Positions 35,705 through 47,400 of a stretch of DNA of 64,000 bases are shown here, one piece after another. This stretch comes from Mangifera indica (lineage: Eukaryota; Streptophyta; Magnoliopsida; Sapindales; Anacardiaceae), in contig NW_025401185.1 of NCBI RefSeq assembly GCF_011075055.1, forward strand, positions 36,892-100,891, given 5' to 3'. A model generated the notes under the pieces. That model was not told the origin of the DNA, ran no database searches, and worked only from the letters and a program-made list of their open reading frames with translations. The translations under genes were made by a program, and so were the position numbers. The stretch's first letter is position 1, and each line of letters begins with the position of its first letter.

Positions 35705-37079
35705 TGTATTTATATAAGTTCCCAACTTCTTTTTTATTCAATTTTTTAAGAAAATTTGTTGTGCAATACTAAAAAACCACCACCCTAAGAGAATTTGTCA
35801 TGAGAAGCATTGAAACATGTCACCTATGCATACAATAACCTAAATTGTGTGAAAGTGAATCTTGATTCCTATACTACATAAAGGCCAAGATCACCCTAGA
35901 AAAAAAAGAGTCTAACTATCTTGGATAAGTCACATATATCTTGTCAAGAGGAGGCATATTAGTTACCATTAAAATGTACCTCAAGGAATAATAATCACTA
36001 TGGCAATCTTGTGATCATCATATCACATTGAATGTATCGTGACGACATTATTTCTTACTATCATGACAATACATGTGTCATCCATGGTCTAAGCCCCCTG
36101 CATTTCAATAATTATAATAAGATCATTCTCTCGTTGTTCCATAAAGGTGAGAAAGGGCTCCAAAAAAAAGGATTTATGAGTTTTATTCTAAAATCTTTTG
36201 TTATCTTCATCTCATGAAATCTTTCCTAACAAAAAAGAAAACATTCTCCTAATTTTTCTGAGAAGTCCGATGATAATATATCATACTCACTTTGTAATTG
36301 TTCCCTTAGAAAACATTGTAAGAAGAGTAATAATATTGTAATTGATATATATTTTGTTTTGACAAATGAACTATTTTAAGAATTTTTTTCTCTTTTTATT
36401 GTTATATTACTTTTATTAGTCACATACGGACATTCTTCATCATACTATCATCACAACTTTTATATAATATCGCATGATAGCTACGTTCTCACATTGGTAT
36501 ATATTCCCACATCAATAATAATATTTTTATTATAATCCAATTTAACTTCCATGAAAGTTATGAAAATGAAAGAATGAGTTTCTTTTTCTTAAGATGCATG
36601 AATGCTAAAATAATTTTTATTTTTCATTGTTCTCTTGTATGTCATAAAATTAAGCGCAATACTATATATATCTATTTTGAGTATACAAATATATATATAT
36701 ATATATATTTATATGTGTCATTTAATGATTAGATATTATATTATCATTAATTTAAAATCACTCAATCATGTGTTGACATATATAAATATATACATATTTA
36801 TATACCAAAAAATATGTATATATGGTTTTATTATAAAATTTAACAATAGTTTAAACATAGGAAAATTGAATTTCTTAAATTAAAGTCCGAGCAATGGGAA
36901 CATCCATTATTTCATTTCTTAAAAGAATATTTAATCATGCTAATATAAGAAAAATCTTTTAAGGGTAGGCTAAAAAAAAAAAAAAACTCTTCTTAATTAC
37001 TAGTTTATTAAAAAATGTTTTAGAAAAATAATATTGGGACCTTAAGAAATTCGGAGAGACTCAAATAACATCACGCTTT
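35705..37079. other. AT-rich intergenic DNA
   Basis: Contains a TA microsatellite at about 36690-36708 and short ORFs without domains. No gene supported. Confidence 0.45.
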
Positions 37080-37272
37080 GGTTAACCTTTTGGTTGCTTA
37101 ATCTTTGAATTTAGATATTGACCAACTGCACACAAATTTCATAGACCAAAACGCTTCATTAGAAATTAAAATTACAAAAGAATAGATATAGACATGTTAA
37201 TAAAAAAAAACCTTATCAGTTCTGTGTATACTAATCTCCTCTTACAGTATAACATTCTCCTACGAAACAATT
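37080..37272 (-). pseudogene. Decayed duplicate of FLP-like MYB exons 2-3
   Basis: Aligns by eye, same orientation, to 9220-9400 of the intact MYB gene, including the intron between exons 2 and 3 (agaccaaaacgcttcatta versus aaaccaaagcgcgtcatca). The exon 2 copy reads ENVIL-stop-EEISIHRTDK where the gene has EDNILREQITIHGTDN. The exon 3 copy reads WSI-SKFKD-stop after the conserved tgtgtgcag acceptor and has lost about 8 bp. Homology fades at both edges, so only this fragment was copied or survives. Because the intron is retained it came from DNA, not from an mRNA. Confidence 0.85.
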
Positions 37273-37495
37273 TTTTACTCTCTTTCCACATATTGAACAA
37301 AGAGTTTGTCTTGAAGAACAAGTCAAAGAAACAAAAAATATTATTGTCCATAAAACACTAATTTGTATTAAATTGTGTTGATAAATCTTTGAATCTAATT
37401 TATGTGTTTGATTGATAGAACTTTTTTCTTTTTTTTAAAGAATTCAAAATAATAATCATAATGTTGTTTAAAGACATGTTATGAATAATCATATC

Positions 37496-37920
37496 TGAGG
37501 ACAGATTCAAATCAAGTCAAGTTCAAGTTTACTTAAGCTCGAGCTTGACTTAATTTGAACAAACTCAAACTCAAACTTGAACGCACTAATCTCTCTTTAA
37601 AGTTGTACAAGTTTGACTTGTTTAAAGAGATATAAGCTCAAGTTTGATTTGGTTTGGTTTTGTAGTTGAGTAAAAAATGAGTAAAATAACGTCGTTTTGA
37701 TGCGTATTAGTCAAAATGATATCGTTTTAATTAATTCATATTAAAAATTTCCAAACTCACAAACTTGATGAGGTTAACATCTTTAAAAAGTTTGAATTCA
37801 AAAATATTTAACTTTAGACTCAAACTCAAGCTCAAGTTCGTTTGAATCAAATTTCTTTTAGGCTCATTTAAAACGATCTTGTTTTTAAACTTGAATACAT
37901 TCAGTTTGAATCCAACCTTA
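37496..37920. mobile_element. hAT-type MITE (GAGCTC family), copy 4
   Basis: Starts TGAGGACAGATTCAAATC, ends TTTGAATCCAACCTTA, and holds central aacgtcgttttgatgcgta...aatgatatcgttttaa. The flanking 8-mers atcatatc and atcaaatg match at 6 of 8. An internal inverted pair (ctctctttaaag.../...ctttaaagagat style at 37590-37630) makes it longer than the other copies. It abuts the viral integrant. Confidence 0.72.
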
Positions 37921-38228
37921 ATCAAATGACATGCATTATCAAAAAATATATTCATGTATATCTTCTAAGCCTCGAGCTTGAAATATTCATCATAAAGTTT
38001 TTCCAAATACTTCTCTAGGTGAGAGTTTTGGGATTACCTATTCATTTGGGCTTATCGATGTATCCTCATAATTAGTAGACAAGCTAATCACTGACTATGG
38101 ATTAGTTTCGGGTTATAATGATATGAGTTCCTCATCATTTGTGAATAGATTAGAAGGTTCTTATAAATTTTCTATTCTATTCATAAAAATCCAATGAGAA
38201 TTAATATCCTTATCTATTTTAGACAAGT

Positions 38229-39900
38229 TTATGTTTCCCTCTTTGTTTTTAGAGTCCTCATCTGAGAGTAGTCTTCTGAGTAATTTTCTGAATTTGAGGT
38301 ATCAAAGTGTTCTGAAATCAGTTCATAGATTGACTCGTCATCGGAGTTAATTTCATATCCAAATATAGGCTTATATTCAAAAGTGTTAGATTTTAAATTC
38401 ACATTTAAGAATTTAAGACTCACCTTCTTTTTGCTCTTATTTGGACATCTATCCGTATAGTGATCTTTGCTGCTACAGATCCAACAACAATTATAATCTT
38501 TCGCGTTTTTTCCTGAAGGGCAAGCAGCACAGTATTTCCTTGCTCCTTGTTCTTTTGTAGTTACTTTTCTAATAAACCTTCTGTGGTTAGGAAGTTTAAT
38601 TTTATTAGAAATAGGTCTTTTCCTCATACTTTTAAAGCGTTTAGGAAATTTTCTTTTCCATAGAAAAGTATTCCGCTTTTTATGAGTTTTCTAATTGTGA
38701 TGTTTTGGAGTTTTAAAGGATGATTTTTTGTATCTATACTATCCTACGACTCCATCAAAATTGTAACAACAGACATCATTAAAGTGTAGTTTTTTGGTAT
38801 CTTTATCAAGCTTTGCATTTAGACAACTTGTTTGAATCAATTGCCTTATAGCCTTTATCCTTCCTCCAGAGAATCTACTATCTGATTCTTTTCCAAGAGT
38901 AGTTTAAAGGCTTCACTAGAAGCTTTGTCCTATCCATGTGGTAACTTTGCAAAAAAGGTATTTTTCATAACTTCTTGTATTCCAGTAAGTAACTGATAAA
39001 AATATTGTTTGTATTCACAAATGAAATTTTCAAGTTGGCATATGTCACAAAGCCTAAGCTTTGTTATAGCTTCTAGAGCAACTACCTCTGCAAGATTCCT
39101 ATTGGTGATAATTATACCAGTAAATTCTCTTGAGAGCATGTCCTTAAAAAGTGTGAATATTCTCTTATGAGTTTTTAAGTCGTTTACCATTTCTAATATT
39201 CCAGTGTTCGTTTTTATTCCTAGCCAGAAGCTTCCTAAATACCCTGTAATATGGATCTTAGAAAACGGTACGTTTGTTTGAGGTCAAAGGCTTTATTCTG
39301 TACATGGACCCAGTTGACAGTTTTCCAAATTTCGATTGCTTCTGCCACGTTGCCTATGTAATCTATATTTAGGAAACTTCCATTAGAAGGTATTTCTACC
39401 ATCTTTTGTATGGTCTTAGAGTGTGTTCCGACTTAATCCGAGTAGAATATGTAGTGGGAGTGTATTCAGGCTTAGAAATTTCATGAAGGAATCTTTCGAA
39501 TGAATGTAAAAGATTATTCATTCCTTCTAAATGGTCATCTTTTATTTTAGCTTCCCTTAGATTAGAGATCGGGTTCTCTAGTTCTTCTATTTTTGGTCAT
39601 AGAGAAATCTTTTTAGCTTTCCCCTTATAAGAAGTTCTCCTTTGTCTCTTAATCTCTTCTTCGTAATATTTGCTGATTTTCTCAGCATCTGAAAAAGAGA
39701 TTTCAGGAAGATCAACCTTCCTTTTGCCTTATTCTTTTGAAATAAAGTATTATTCTTTTATCGCCTTTAAGTATAAATTTTCAGCTTTTTTCCAATCCCC
39801 TTGGGATTCTTGAGCTACAAAGTTTGCATATCCTGACGGGAGACTAGGATATTTACTTTGTAGGCTGACAACAAATTTTTAAGTGTTTCCTCATTTGCCA
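38229..39900 (-). pseudogene. Endogenous pararetrovirus coat-protein region
   Basis: On the minus strand, a capsid core segment (39190-38930, with the block LCDICQLENFICEY) is followed by a basic region and the CCHC zinc finger CWICSSKDHYTDRC near 38480-38440. An acidic Asp/Glu/Ser-rich tail (38390-38229) closes it. Basic core, CCHC finger and acidic flank are hallmarks of Caulimoviridae coat proteins, which package the DNA genome. Several stops and shifts between 39900 and 38640 break the frame. Sequence beyond 38229 towards 37960 still looks like part of the same or next viral coding region. Confidence 0.78.
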
Positions 39901-40706
39901 TATCTCAGTCAGGAAATATGTTACGTGATGTTGAAGGCTCCTCAGGATTCTGAGATTCTCTATACCAATATCGTATAACAGCTTCTACTTTATCCAATCA
40001 AAGTCTTTTTAATTCTAATTCTCTAGTTTCTATGGTTGTTATTCGGGTTGGGATGAAACAGAGTATCCGTGTATAGCCTTGGCATAAGGCTTTTTGAACC
40101 ACGTCACTCCTAATCACTCTAGATAGTCTTAACGAATATCTAGATTTCTATTACAAAGATCAAGGGTATACTGTTTGATCTCTTGTTTCGTGTATTCTTC
40201 TATTGGTTTCACTTGCTCTATGCCATTAAGAGTTAATGGCATAGGATAATTTCCTATCCTAATAATATTATTAGAAAAGCCAAAATTATTTTTATTGGAT
40301 AGGTTTCCACATTTACCTATTTAACAAAATAGTAAGAACACGTTCCAAAGCTATTAGTCTTTATAGATTAGAACTGATACTAGAAATTTTTTCTTCTAGT
40401 TTAGCCAATTCTTGAGTCACTGAAAATATTCGATAAATTGAATAATTCAGTTTCCTATCAAGATTATCGAACTTATTATCCAAGTTCTTTAAATCATCTA
40501 TAATAGTGTTTAGCAACCCTATTTCAGGTTTATGTTCAATTCCATGATCTAAATGAAACAGTTTTGGTTAATACACCTGTCTCTAATTGGATCATTATTC
40601 ATAATAATTTTATAACAACAAAATTTCTAACATCCAATAATGATGTTCTAAAATTCACACTTCAAATAAAATTATTATTAGTGAAATTGGTTATCATTCT
40701 ACCATG

Positions 40707-40718
40707 GCTTTGATACCA
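40707..40718 (-). other. tRNA-Met primer-binding site of the pararetrovirus
   Basis: On the minus strand, TGGTATCAAAGC followed by CATGG. It closely matches the complement of the 3' end of plant initiator tRNA-Met (TGGTATCAGAGC), the primer for reverse transcription in all Caulimoviridae. Copia elements use the same primer, but no LTR lies next to this site. Confidence 0.75.
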
Positions 40719-40806
40719 TAATGATCCCCTCACCAATTTCACCATCAATCATATGTTATGACCCTAATTAAAATGATAAGTAACAATCATAACATATTAG
40801 TCAAGT

Positions 40807-40812
40807 TTTATT
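40807..40812 (-). terminator. Pararetrovirus poly(A) signal candidate
   Basis: AATAAA on the minus strand, about 190 nt downstream of the TATA box. This matches the close promoter to poly(A) spacing that gives terminally redundant pregenomic RNA. Confidence 0.5.
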
Positions 40813-41001
40813 AATGATATGCATTCATTAACATAAAACGAGCAATTTATATTATTAAATGCATAAACATAATATAAATAGGAAGAGTTAAAGAGTTGAA
40901 TTATAAAGTACCTTGCTTTCGAAATTTTGAGCAAGTTTTTTAGAGAGAGATATATATTTTCACTCTTACACCACTCTTACAAATATTTACCAAAGTCTCT
41001 T

Positions 41002-41010
41002 CTATTTATA
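41002..41010 (-). promoter_or_regulatory. TATA box of pararetroviral pregenomic promoter
   Basis: TATAAATAG on the minus strand in the setting CTCTTTTATAAATAGAAGAG. It lies 280-300 nt upstream of the primer-binding site and after the last viral coding block, the position of the 35S-type promoter. Whether it is still active cannot be judged. Confidence 0.6.
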
Positions 41011-41217
41011 AAAGAGAAAATCTTTTGGATTTCAAGTAATTTTGAATCCATTGACAGTATAATAAAAGTGGACAGTAAACCTATTAAATAATTGTATTTG
41101 GCTATCTCTAGCCGATGCAATAAGACAACCACGTGTTCTGAGCATTGTGGTCTTAGTCTCCCATATGTTAGTCACGTTTACATATTTTACAATAGTAAAA
41201 TCCAAGTGGTATTTTAT

Positions 41218-43012
41218 CTATCGTTGATCTTCAGAGTGTCGATAAAATCTCCTCCATTGATATTTTATCTTCACTTTCAACTTGTCTTTTGCATATTTGA
41301 TACATGTTGTGTTTACACGTGTTGCTTTTTTTGCTTTTGGGTTGAACAAATCTCTCTCTTCTTGGGCATATTCTATAGGTTGATCTAATGAGTCCATGAA
41401 GTCTCTAAAGGTTCCTTCTTCTTCTGGTTGGGCTTCTACAATTTGGGCTTGAGCTTCAACCTTTTGAGTAATAACAAGTCGAAGTATATCCTTTGTATTT
41501 TCAATCAGAGCCTGGTTAGATATATTATGAGGTTTAAACCCTTCAACCATATCTTGGATTTGGGCTAGATTTTCCCTAAACAAAGTGTCTGGAACTCTTG
41601 CATATTTCTTTGACAAGATAACTATTACTCCCTTGGCAATGTGAACTATTTCATTTTTCCTCAAGAGTTTTTCTAACCTGGATTGGACCATTAGTAACTT
41701 TACTATATGTAGTCTCATCCAGTATCCATCTACCTTGTTAAGTTCATGAAGTTGTTGTAGTGTCGTCTGTCCCATTATGATGTCTTTACGAACCATTATG
41801 TTATACCATGGTTCTCCTATAACAAATTCTCAAATTTGTTATAGTTGCACGTTATCATCCTTTTGAACCAATGAAGTTATCACACAAGTGAACGTATGAA
41901 TTCTTCTATCAAATACACAAAGTGCTTGTTCAATAGCATTTGGTATTTCAAGGTTCATCATCGCTTCTTGTACATAGATCTCAATTACATCTATCCATCC
42001 TTTTATAAGAAATGATCAATAAAATCCCTTCCAAAAAAGCTTTCATGGAACATGTAATTTTATAAGTTTATGCGAGAACACAAAAAATCCTTCTTAAAGA
42101 TCTTTTCTGTCTTTTTCTTTTAGGGATGTTATTAATCCTTTTAAAGTGACTATTTCGAGATAAGACATTTCGAAGTCTACTATATCTATAAGTAGTCTAG
42201 ACTTTAAAAGTAGTTGCTTTCGAAGAATAAATCCTCCTGAGAGTTCTTCTTCTTATAATAAATTCAATCTGCTTTAAGCCAAGCTAATCTATTGGCTAGT
42301 TTTCACAATATCTGCCTGAGTTCCACTTCGCCTTGTCCCATAGCTAGGGCTATACGACATTGAACGTTTAGGTCTTTTAATATCGCTTTGTTGGCTTCAG
42401 TAAGCTTCAAGTTTTTAGGAATGTCAAATTTCTCTATATAGCTAAGCTTTTCTTGTAAATCTTTCATTCCTTTTTCCTACCCTTTGGCAGTCTCCTGCTT
42501 TTTAGTAGTATCCTGTTTTATAATAGTTTCATCTTTTCTTTGAAAACTCCTTTTGTTGGAATTCAAAGGAGAATCAGAATTCCCTTTACTAGTAGTCCCA
42601 ACTTCAAAATTTTTCTTCCTCGATGTCACCACACTTGCTGCGGTAGCCTTCTGATATTTGGGATTTTACCTATTAGAAGTGTCTGTATCCAAAGATTGTT
42701 ATGATTTGGAACATATCAAGCTAGGTGGAATGTTTAGAGATTCCTGCGATTGATTCACAATAGTATGTTGTAATGCTGTGAGAACCTGTTTGAACATAGT
42801 ATTTACCTCTTCTAAAAGAGTTTCTTTTTGCTTTTTTGAGTTAACCATCTTTGTCATAGATTTTTCACCCTTAGGGTTGTTAATCCTGGAGCTTGATTTT
42901 TCTGGCATCACCACGTTTTTCTTGGAAGAGCAATTTCTTCTTGAATGAGTCATTGATCGACATTTGGAGCATACAAATCTTTTTCTAGCTTGATCCTTTT
43001 TGTCCATTTTCC
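41218..43012 (-). pseudogene. Pararetrovirus zinc-knuckle and translational-activator-like region
   Basis: After RNase H the minus strand encodes, in broken frames, a CCHC-like knuckle (FVCSKCRSMTHSRRNC near 42970-42920) in a Lys/Ser-rich setting. A block near 42470-42290 contains KNLKLTEANKAILKDL, and a 192-codon open segment follows (41796-41218). Position between RNase H and the noncoding region is that of the inclusion-body/transactivator gene in cavemo- and caulimovirus-type genomes. The assignment is mostly positional, since these proteins diverge fast. Confidence 0.5.
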
Positions 43013-43098
43013 TATAATGGTCTAGACAAAAAGTCAACAATAAAATTAGATTTTCCAGATATAAATTCAATCTTGAAGCGATATTGTGCAAACCATAT

Positions 43099-44500
43099 TT
43101 ACCATCTTATTAGTTTAGTTTTATTATCTTTTAAGACTAATTTCATAAATGATGTCAAATATTTAGAATCAGTTTTTAAAGTGAATTCTTGACTAATGGT
43201 GAATAATCGAAATCTGTCAATACGTTCTTTAGCTGCTAAAACTTTCTTTTCATAAAATGGATAGTTTATTTTAGCAGGTGAGAATTTTCCTGATGCATAC
43301 CAAACTATTTTTTCGATATTATCAATACTCTTGGCTTTCAGAACTCCTCCCCAATAATAATTAGATGCATCACTCTCTATGATAAGAGAATCAATGTTTA
43401 TTGGAAGTGTTAATGCTTGAAGGTTTTGAGTCAAGTTTTTGGTTTGGATAACATAGTTGGTATCTTCCATGGACAATGATCCCTTATTTATGTTAATCCA
43501 TTTATGACCTTAGCCAAATTTGGGACATATTCCCTTATTTGATTCGCAAGTCCAAGAAATTGTTGTAGCATATGCTTATCTTCAAACATATTAGGAAATT
43601 TCAGCAGTTTCTTTGCAATATGATCTTAGAGTTGGATTCCTCCTTCTCCAATTTCAACTCCCAACAATTTAATTTTGGTTTAGAACCAGTTTATCCTCCT
43701 TTCAGATAAAACCATTCCATGTTCAAGAAATTTTCTGATTACTTACTTTAGTTTTACTAAAGACTAGTACATCTTCTACATAAATATTACACAAATTAGA
43801 TAAGTCAAAAAAAATTTTATCCATTTTCCTTTGAAATATAACAGGTGCTTGTTTTAATCCAAATGGCAACACTAGCTATTCAAATAGTCCTTTTGGGCAT
43901 ATGAAGGCCATTAAAGGAATGTTTTGTTCTGCCATTCTAATTTGCCAAAATCCTGATTTTAAATCAAAGCGTGAAAATATTTTTCCAAATCTAGTTTTAT
44001 TTAGTAAAGTTGATTTGTTAGGGATTTTGTATGCATCGTCTATAGTTTTAGTATTTAATTACCTATAGTCGATTACCATTCTAGCCTTTCCTCTCATTTG
44101 TTTAGCTCTATTTATCACCATAAAAGCTGGAGAAGAGTGAAGACTATTACTTTCTCGAATTAATCCATTTACTAATAATTTTGGGATTTGCTTTGTAAAT
44201 TCCTCCTCTGTGTCGAGGGAGTATTTACAGGATTCTGATTTTACCCTATCATTTGGATCACGTAGTTTTATTTCAACAAATATTCCAATCCTTTTCCATA
44301 ATTTTAATGGTAAATCATCAAAACATGGGGAAAGTTTCTCTTTGAATTCCTTAATCTTTTCAAGAATCCAAGAGTTTGTATGACTGTCATCCTTTAAAAT
44401 CTTATTCCTCTTTATTATTTTATTCGTATTCTCAAGGCATACATTAGAAACTCGAATTTCCTATGTTTTACCTCGAGCGATCTGGTATATTTGATTTTAA
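43099..44500 (-). pseudogene. Pararetrovirus reverse transcriptase and RNase H
   Basis: Reverse transcriptase blocks on the minus strand include VLPFGLKQAPVIFQ near 43865-43830 and the polymerase motif YVED at 43782-43771, where active enzymes have YVDD. The RNase H part (43476-43099) is one open segment of 125 codons with LIIESDASNYYWGGVL, the first catalytic Asp in its usual setting, and KTDSKYL. Stops and shifts between about 44490 and 43500 break the polymerase frame. Such an enzyme copies pregenomic RNA to DNA; this one is not functional. Confidence 0.85.
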
Positions 44501-44522
44501 GGGTCAGATTTTACTTGATATT

Positions 44523-45389
44523 TCATTTCATTCCTATTTGTTTCAAAAGCATTAATCCACCATTTCTCTTTTGGTCTAACAGAGAATATAATGTGCTCTT
44601 TTCAGGTTGTAATCTCTTGGGCCTAAAGCCATTTCGAACTTTAGAGAGATCTAACCTTGCTAAAATAGGAATTGTATGTCCTCCAGACATAATATAGTCA
44701 TTATCTTGAACAAAGGGCCTCACTTCTGCCTGTCCACGGAGAAATGAGTTTCTAGGAATGAAATCTACTTCTAAGTAATCTAACAAAAGGATTTCTCTTA
44801 GAACAAATTTTTTCTTATTTAGTAATATGGTCACGTCTTGGAAGAATTTCATGATCATATTTTGTCCTCTGTCTGTAACAGTGTTCATGATAGGTTTTTC
44901 AAGTTCTTTTCACATTTCTAGTGGAAAGCAAAACTTTCGTGCTATACATTTTGTTACTCCTGTCTCTACCAGAACATCTAATGTATAAGGTTCATATTCT
45001 AGAAAACAATGTTCCACTGTGATACAAGTGTCAATTGTTCCTTGTACGAATGCATGACAATGAATTTTATGATTCATTATCATTCGCATTGACAAAGTAT
45101 CGTCTTCTTCATATACTGGAATTTGAACAAATTTATATCTGATTATTCTTCTCGTAGAAGAATTCCTTGAAATATGGCTTTCCGCATCTGAGTTGTCTAA
45201 TTTGTGTTTTTCTAGTATGCTAATCCTTGGTGTGCTAGGGCCAACATCCTCTTTTTTTTTAGAAATTGAATCTCTTGACGAAAATATTGTATTCCTCAAA
45301 ACTAAGTTTCTTGGAATAGGAAGAGTAATATCGACCTTGTCACCAATCTCCTTAATTTTTATTTCTGGGTTTATTTCCATGTCCACCAT
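44523..45389 (-). pseudogene. Pararetrovirus protease region
   Basis: Two open segments (45389-44910 and 44888-44523), separated by a stop, cover the region before the reverse transcriptase. The aspartic-protease motif appears as VLVETGVT (Glu codon at 44966-44964) where the family has D-T-G. The surroundings, including CFLEYEPYTLDVLV upstream, fit the viral protease that processes the polyprotein. The missing catalytic Asp indicates loss of function. Confidence 0.72.
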
Positions 45390-45416
45390 GCTTGGCTACG
45401 GTGTAAAGGTTAAAAC

Positions 45417-45960
45417 CTAATCCCTTGGCCATGTCAATTGATGAGGATTGACTATGGTAGGATTTATTAGAATAATGGAGTTTGATCCATGTCCATGCAC
45501 TTCAGTATTCAAATGAGAGTGCATTGACATAGGATTTACAAAATTTACTAATTGGTAAATCATCCTATATTGGATTTCCACTCCGTTATTGGATTGTAGT
45601 AATTCTTCCAATCCAGAAGTATGAATTCGTAAGACCATAATCCTCTTAAGATTAGGATCTTTAAGACTAACTATATATCCTGGTCGAATCATTCCATAAG
45701 AGTTTCCTAAAGCTAGGTTGGCATGGAACCCTCCAACTAGAGCTTTAGTGAGGGTAGTCCATCTCTTATTTAGTAATGCAACTTGGATAGGAACATTCAT
45801 ATTACTACAGAATAGACCCTGTACTCTTACTTGTACAACTCCTAATTATACATAGTGATACTTGTTGTTTGCTCGCTTCACAAGTTCACGCAGCTTTAAT
45901 AACCATTCATCCTTAGAAGATGTACATGAAATTATTATGTACTAATTTATCTAAAAACTT
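45417..45960 (-). pseudogene. Pararetrovirus movement-protein C-terminal part
   Basis: Open segment 45800-45417 (127 codons) plus a broken upstream part to about 45950. It contains RWTTLTKALVGGFHANLALG, then LVNFVNPMSMH, matching the pattern of the 30K-superfamily movement protein of Caulimoviridae, which opens plasmodesmata. The N-terminal half is absent here; the viral sequence stops at about 46000, one end of the integrant. Confidence 0.65.
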
Positions 45961-46009
45961 CAGGCTCTTAGATTTTGTAATGGATTCTTTTTTAGCTTAA
46001 CATGAAATT

Positions 46010-47200
46010 AATACGGATATTAATTATTTTAGTCAACTTTTTTTTTCCGTATACATATCTAACCAGATTTTTTTTCTTATTATACATATTTAGCTATACA
46101 TACAAAAAATCCAAAAGTCCCTTAAGAACCTAGACAAACATTCAAAAAATCTTGGTCAAACTATTAGCAGTTGATTCACTAAACCTACTATCGACAAGCC
46201 AAACTATCAGTTGTTCGTGGACAAATTAGGTTGGCCAACACATTGTTGGCACATATTCATTGATAGTTGGTGTCGACAAGTCGGTTTCCATCAAATTTAA
46301 AGAAATCCACTACCGATTCCACCAATCCCACTAATTTCCACTCATCTTCACCAATTTTCATTAGATTTCAAATGTAAACATATGAAAAATGGCATATCAT
46401 ATGAGTATCAGACCAAGTATTTATAGATTTCCACTTATCTTCACTGGTTTTGCTTAGGTTGATTTGGATTTTCTTAGATTTGATTTTATTATATTGAAAT
46501 AGTATTTTGATAGGTAGAATTGGTTTATGTGAGTTGGAAAATTGTTTTTTGATGCATGATTTGGTTGATTTGTTGGTGAAAATTTTAGTTTTTCTAATGA
46601 TATGCACAGTGACTAGGTTGGTCGGCCGGTTAATCATTTTTTCTAAATTTCTTTGAAAAATAATACCAACAATACAACATAAGCAAAAACATAATATAAT
46701 AAAAATAAATAATTGATATAATAATATTTCAAATTCAAATGAACCATTCGATGCGGCCTTGGCCAGCTAGCTAAGCCCAAATCCCATATCACAGCAGTTA
46801 CGTTTTCTCCCATATATTTGATCACAAAACCATTTGTGTTTTATTTGATCTATTGAATTTTTTTGATAAATTAATTAGTAATTTAATTGATTTAACTTTG
46901 AAACAATGACTTTTATCAAACAATCATTGATTACCAAATAAAATCACATTATATATGCTCTATGGATTTCGAACCTCTAACAAAATAAATAACGTTATAA
47001 AAGTTTAGATCTATATTTACCTAGATCTTTGTGAGTTTGATGCAAAATTTTAACAATTTTGTTTTTGTTTTTGCTTTTGCTTTTTTTTACAGAAAAAGTG
47101 GTTGATATTGGGCCACATGGTGTGCCGGCTGAGAGCTTCTCCTTTAAGAAAAAAAAGTTAAGTCAAATTATAGTTAAATATATATAATGAGAAAAAAGGT
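46010..47200. other. Intergenic DNA right of the viral integrant
   Basis: AT-rich, with two similar atttccact(c/t)atcttcac words at about 46335 and 46427. No gene recognised. Confidence 0.4.
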
Positions 47201-47202
47201 GG

Positions 47203-47204
<2 letters not shown>

Positions 47205-47238
<34 letters not shown>
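47205..47238. repeat. (AT)n microsatellite
   Basis: About 17 AT dinucleotides in an otherwise AT-rich setting. Confidence 0.92.
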
Positions 47239-47240
<2 letters not shown>

Positions 47241-47264
47241 CTGGTAATTTTCACTCTAAGATCA

Positions 47265-47400
47265 ATTTTAAATAATATTACTGAATATCAAAGCTAAACC
47301 TACAAGGTTGACTATAAAGCCCAAACCAAAAAATGTGAGGTTACATGCCTTTCATTACCTAGGCATAAAAACAAAAGTACATTCACTAGAAATAATATCT
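47265..47400 (+). repeat. Unidentified repeat pair, decayed copy
   Basis: Shares aatattactgaatatcaaag, then aagcc...aaaatg(t/c)gag, cc(t/a)aggc and ttcact.g..ataatatct with 54685-54845 in the same order. This copy looks transition-decayed (C to T). Confidence 0.5.

Larger units (their letters stand above)
37960..46000 (-). mobile_element. Endogenous pararetrovirus (Caulimoviridae), about one genome length, permuted
   Basis: About 8 kb of plant pararetrovirus sequence reads on the minus strand in the order: movement-protein C-terminal part, protease, reverse transcriptase, RNase H, a zinc-knuckle/translational-activator-like region, a noncoding region with TATA box, poly(A) signal and primer-binding site, then coat protein with its zinc finger, running towards the start of the movement-protein region. 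Closing the ends gives coat, movement, polymerase, activator, the order known for cavemo-/solendovirus-type genomes. Stops, frameshifts and altered catalytic residues throughout show an old dead copy. No integrase or LTRs are present, as expected for this family. Confidence 0.87.

Noticed and set aside
37960..46000. The viral region as an active, infectious integrant
   Set aside because: Stops, frameshifts and changed catalytic residues occur in every coding block and only one genome length is present.
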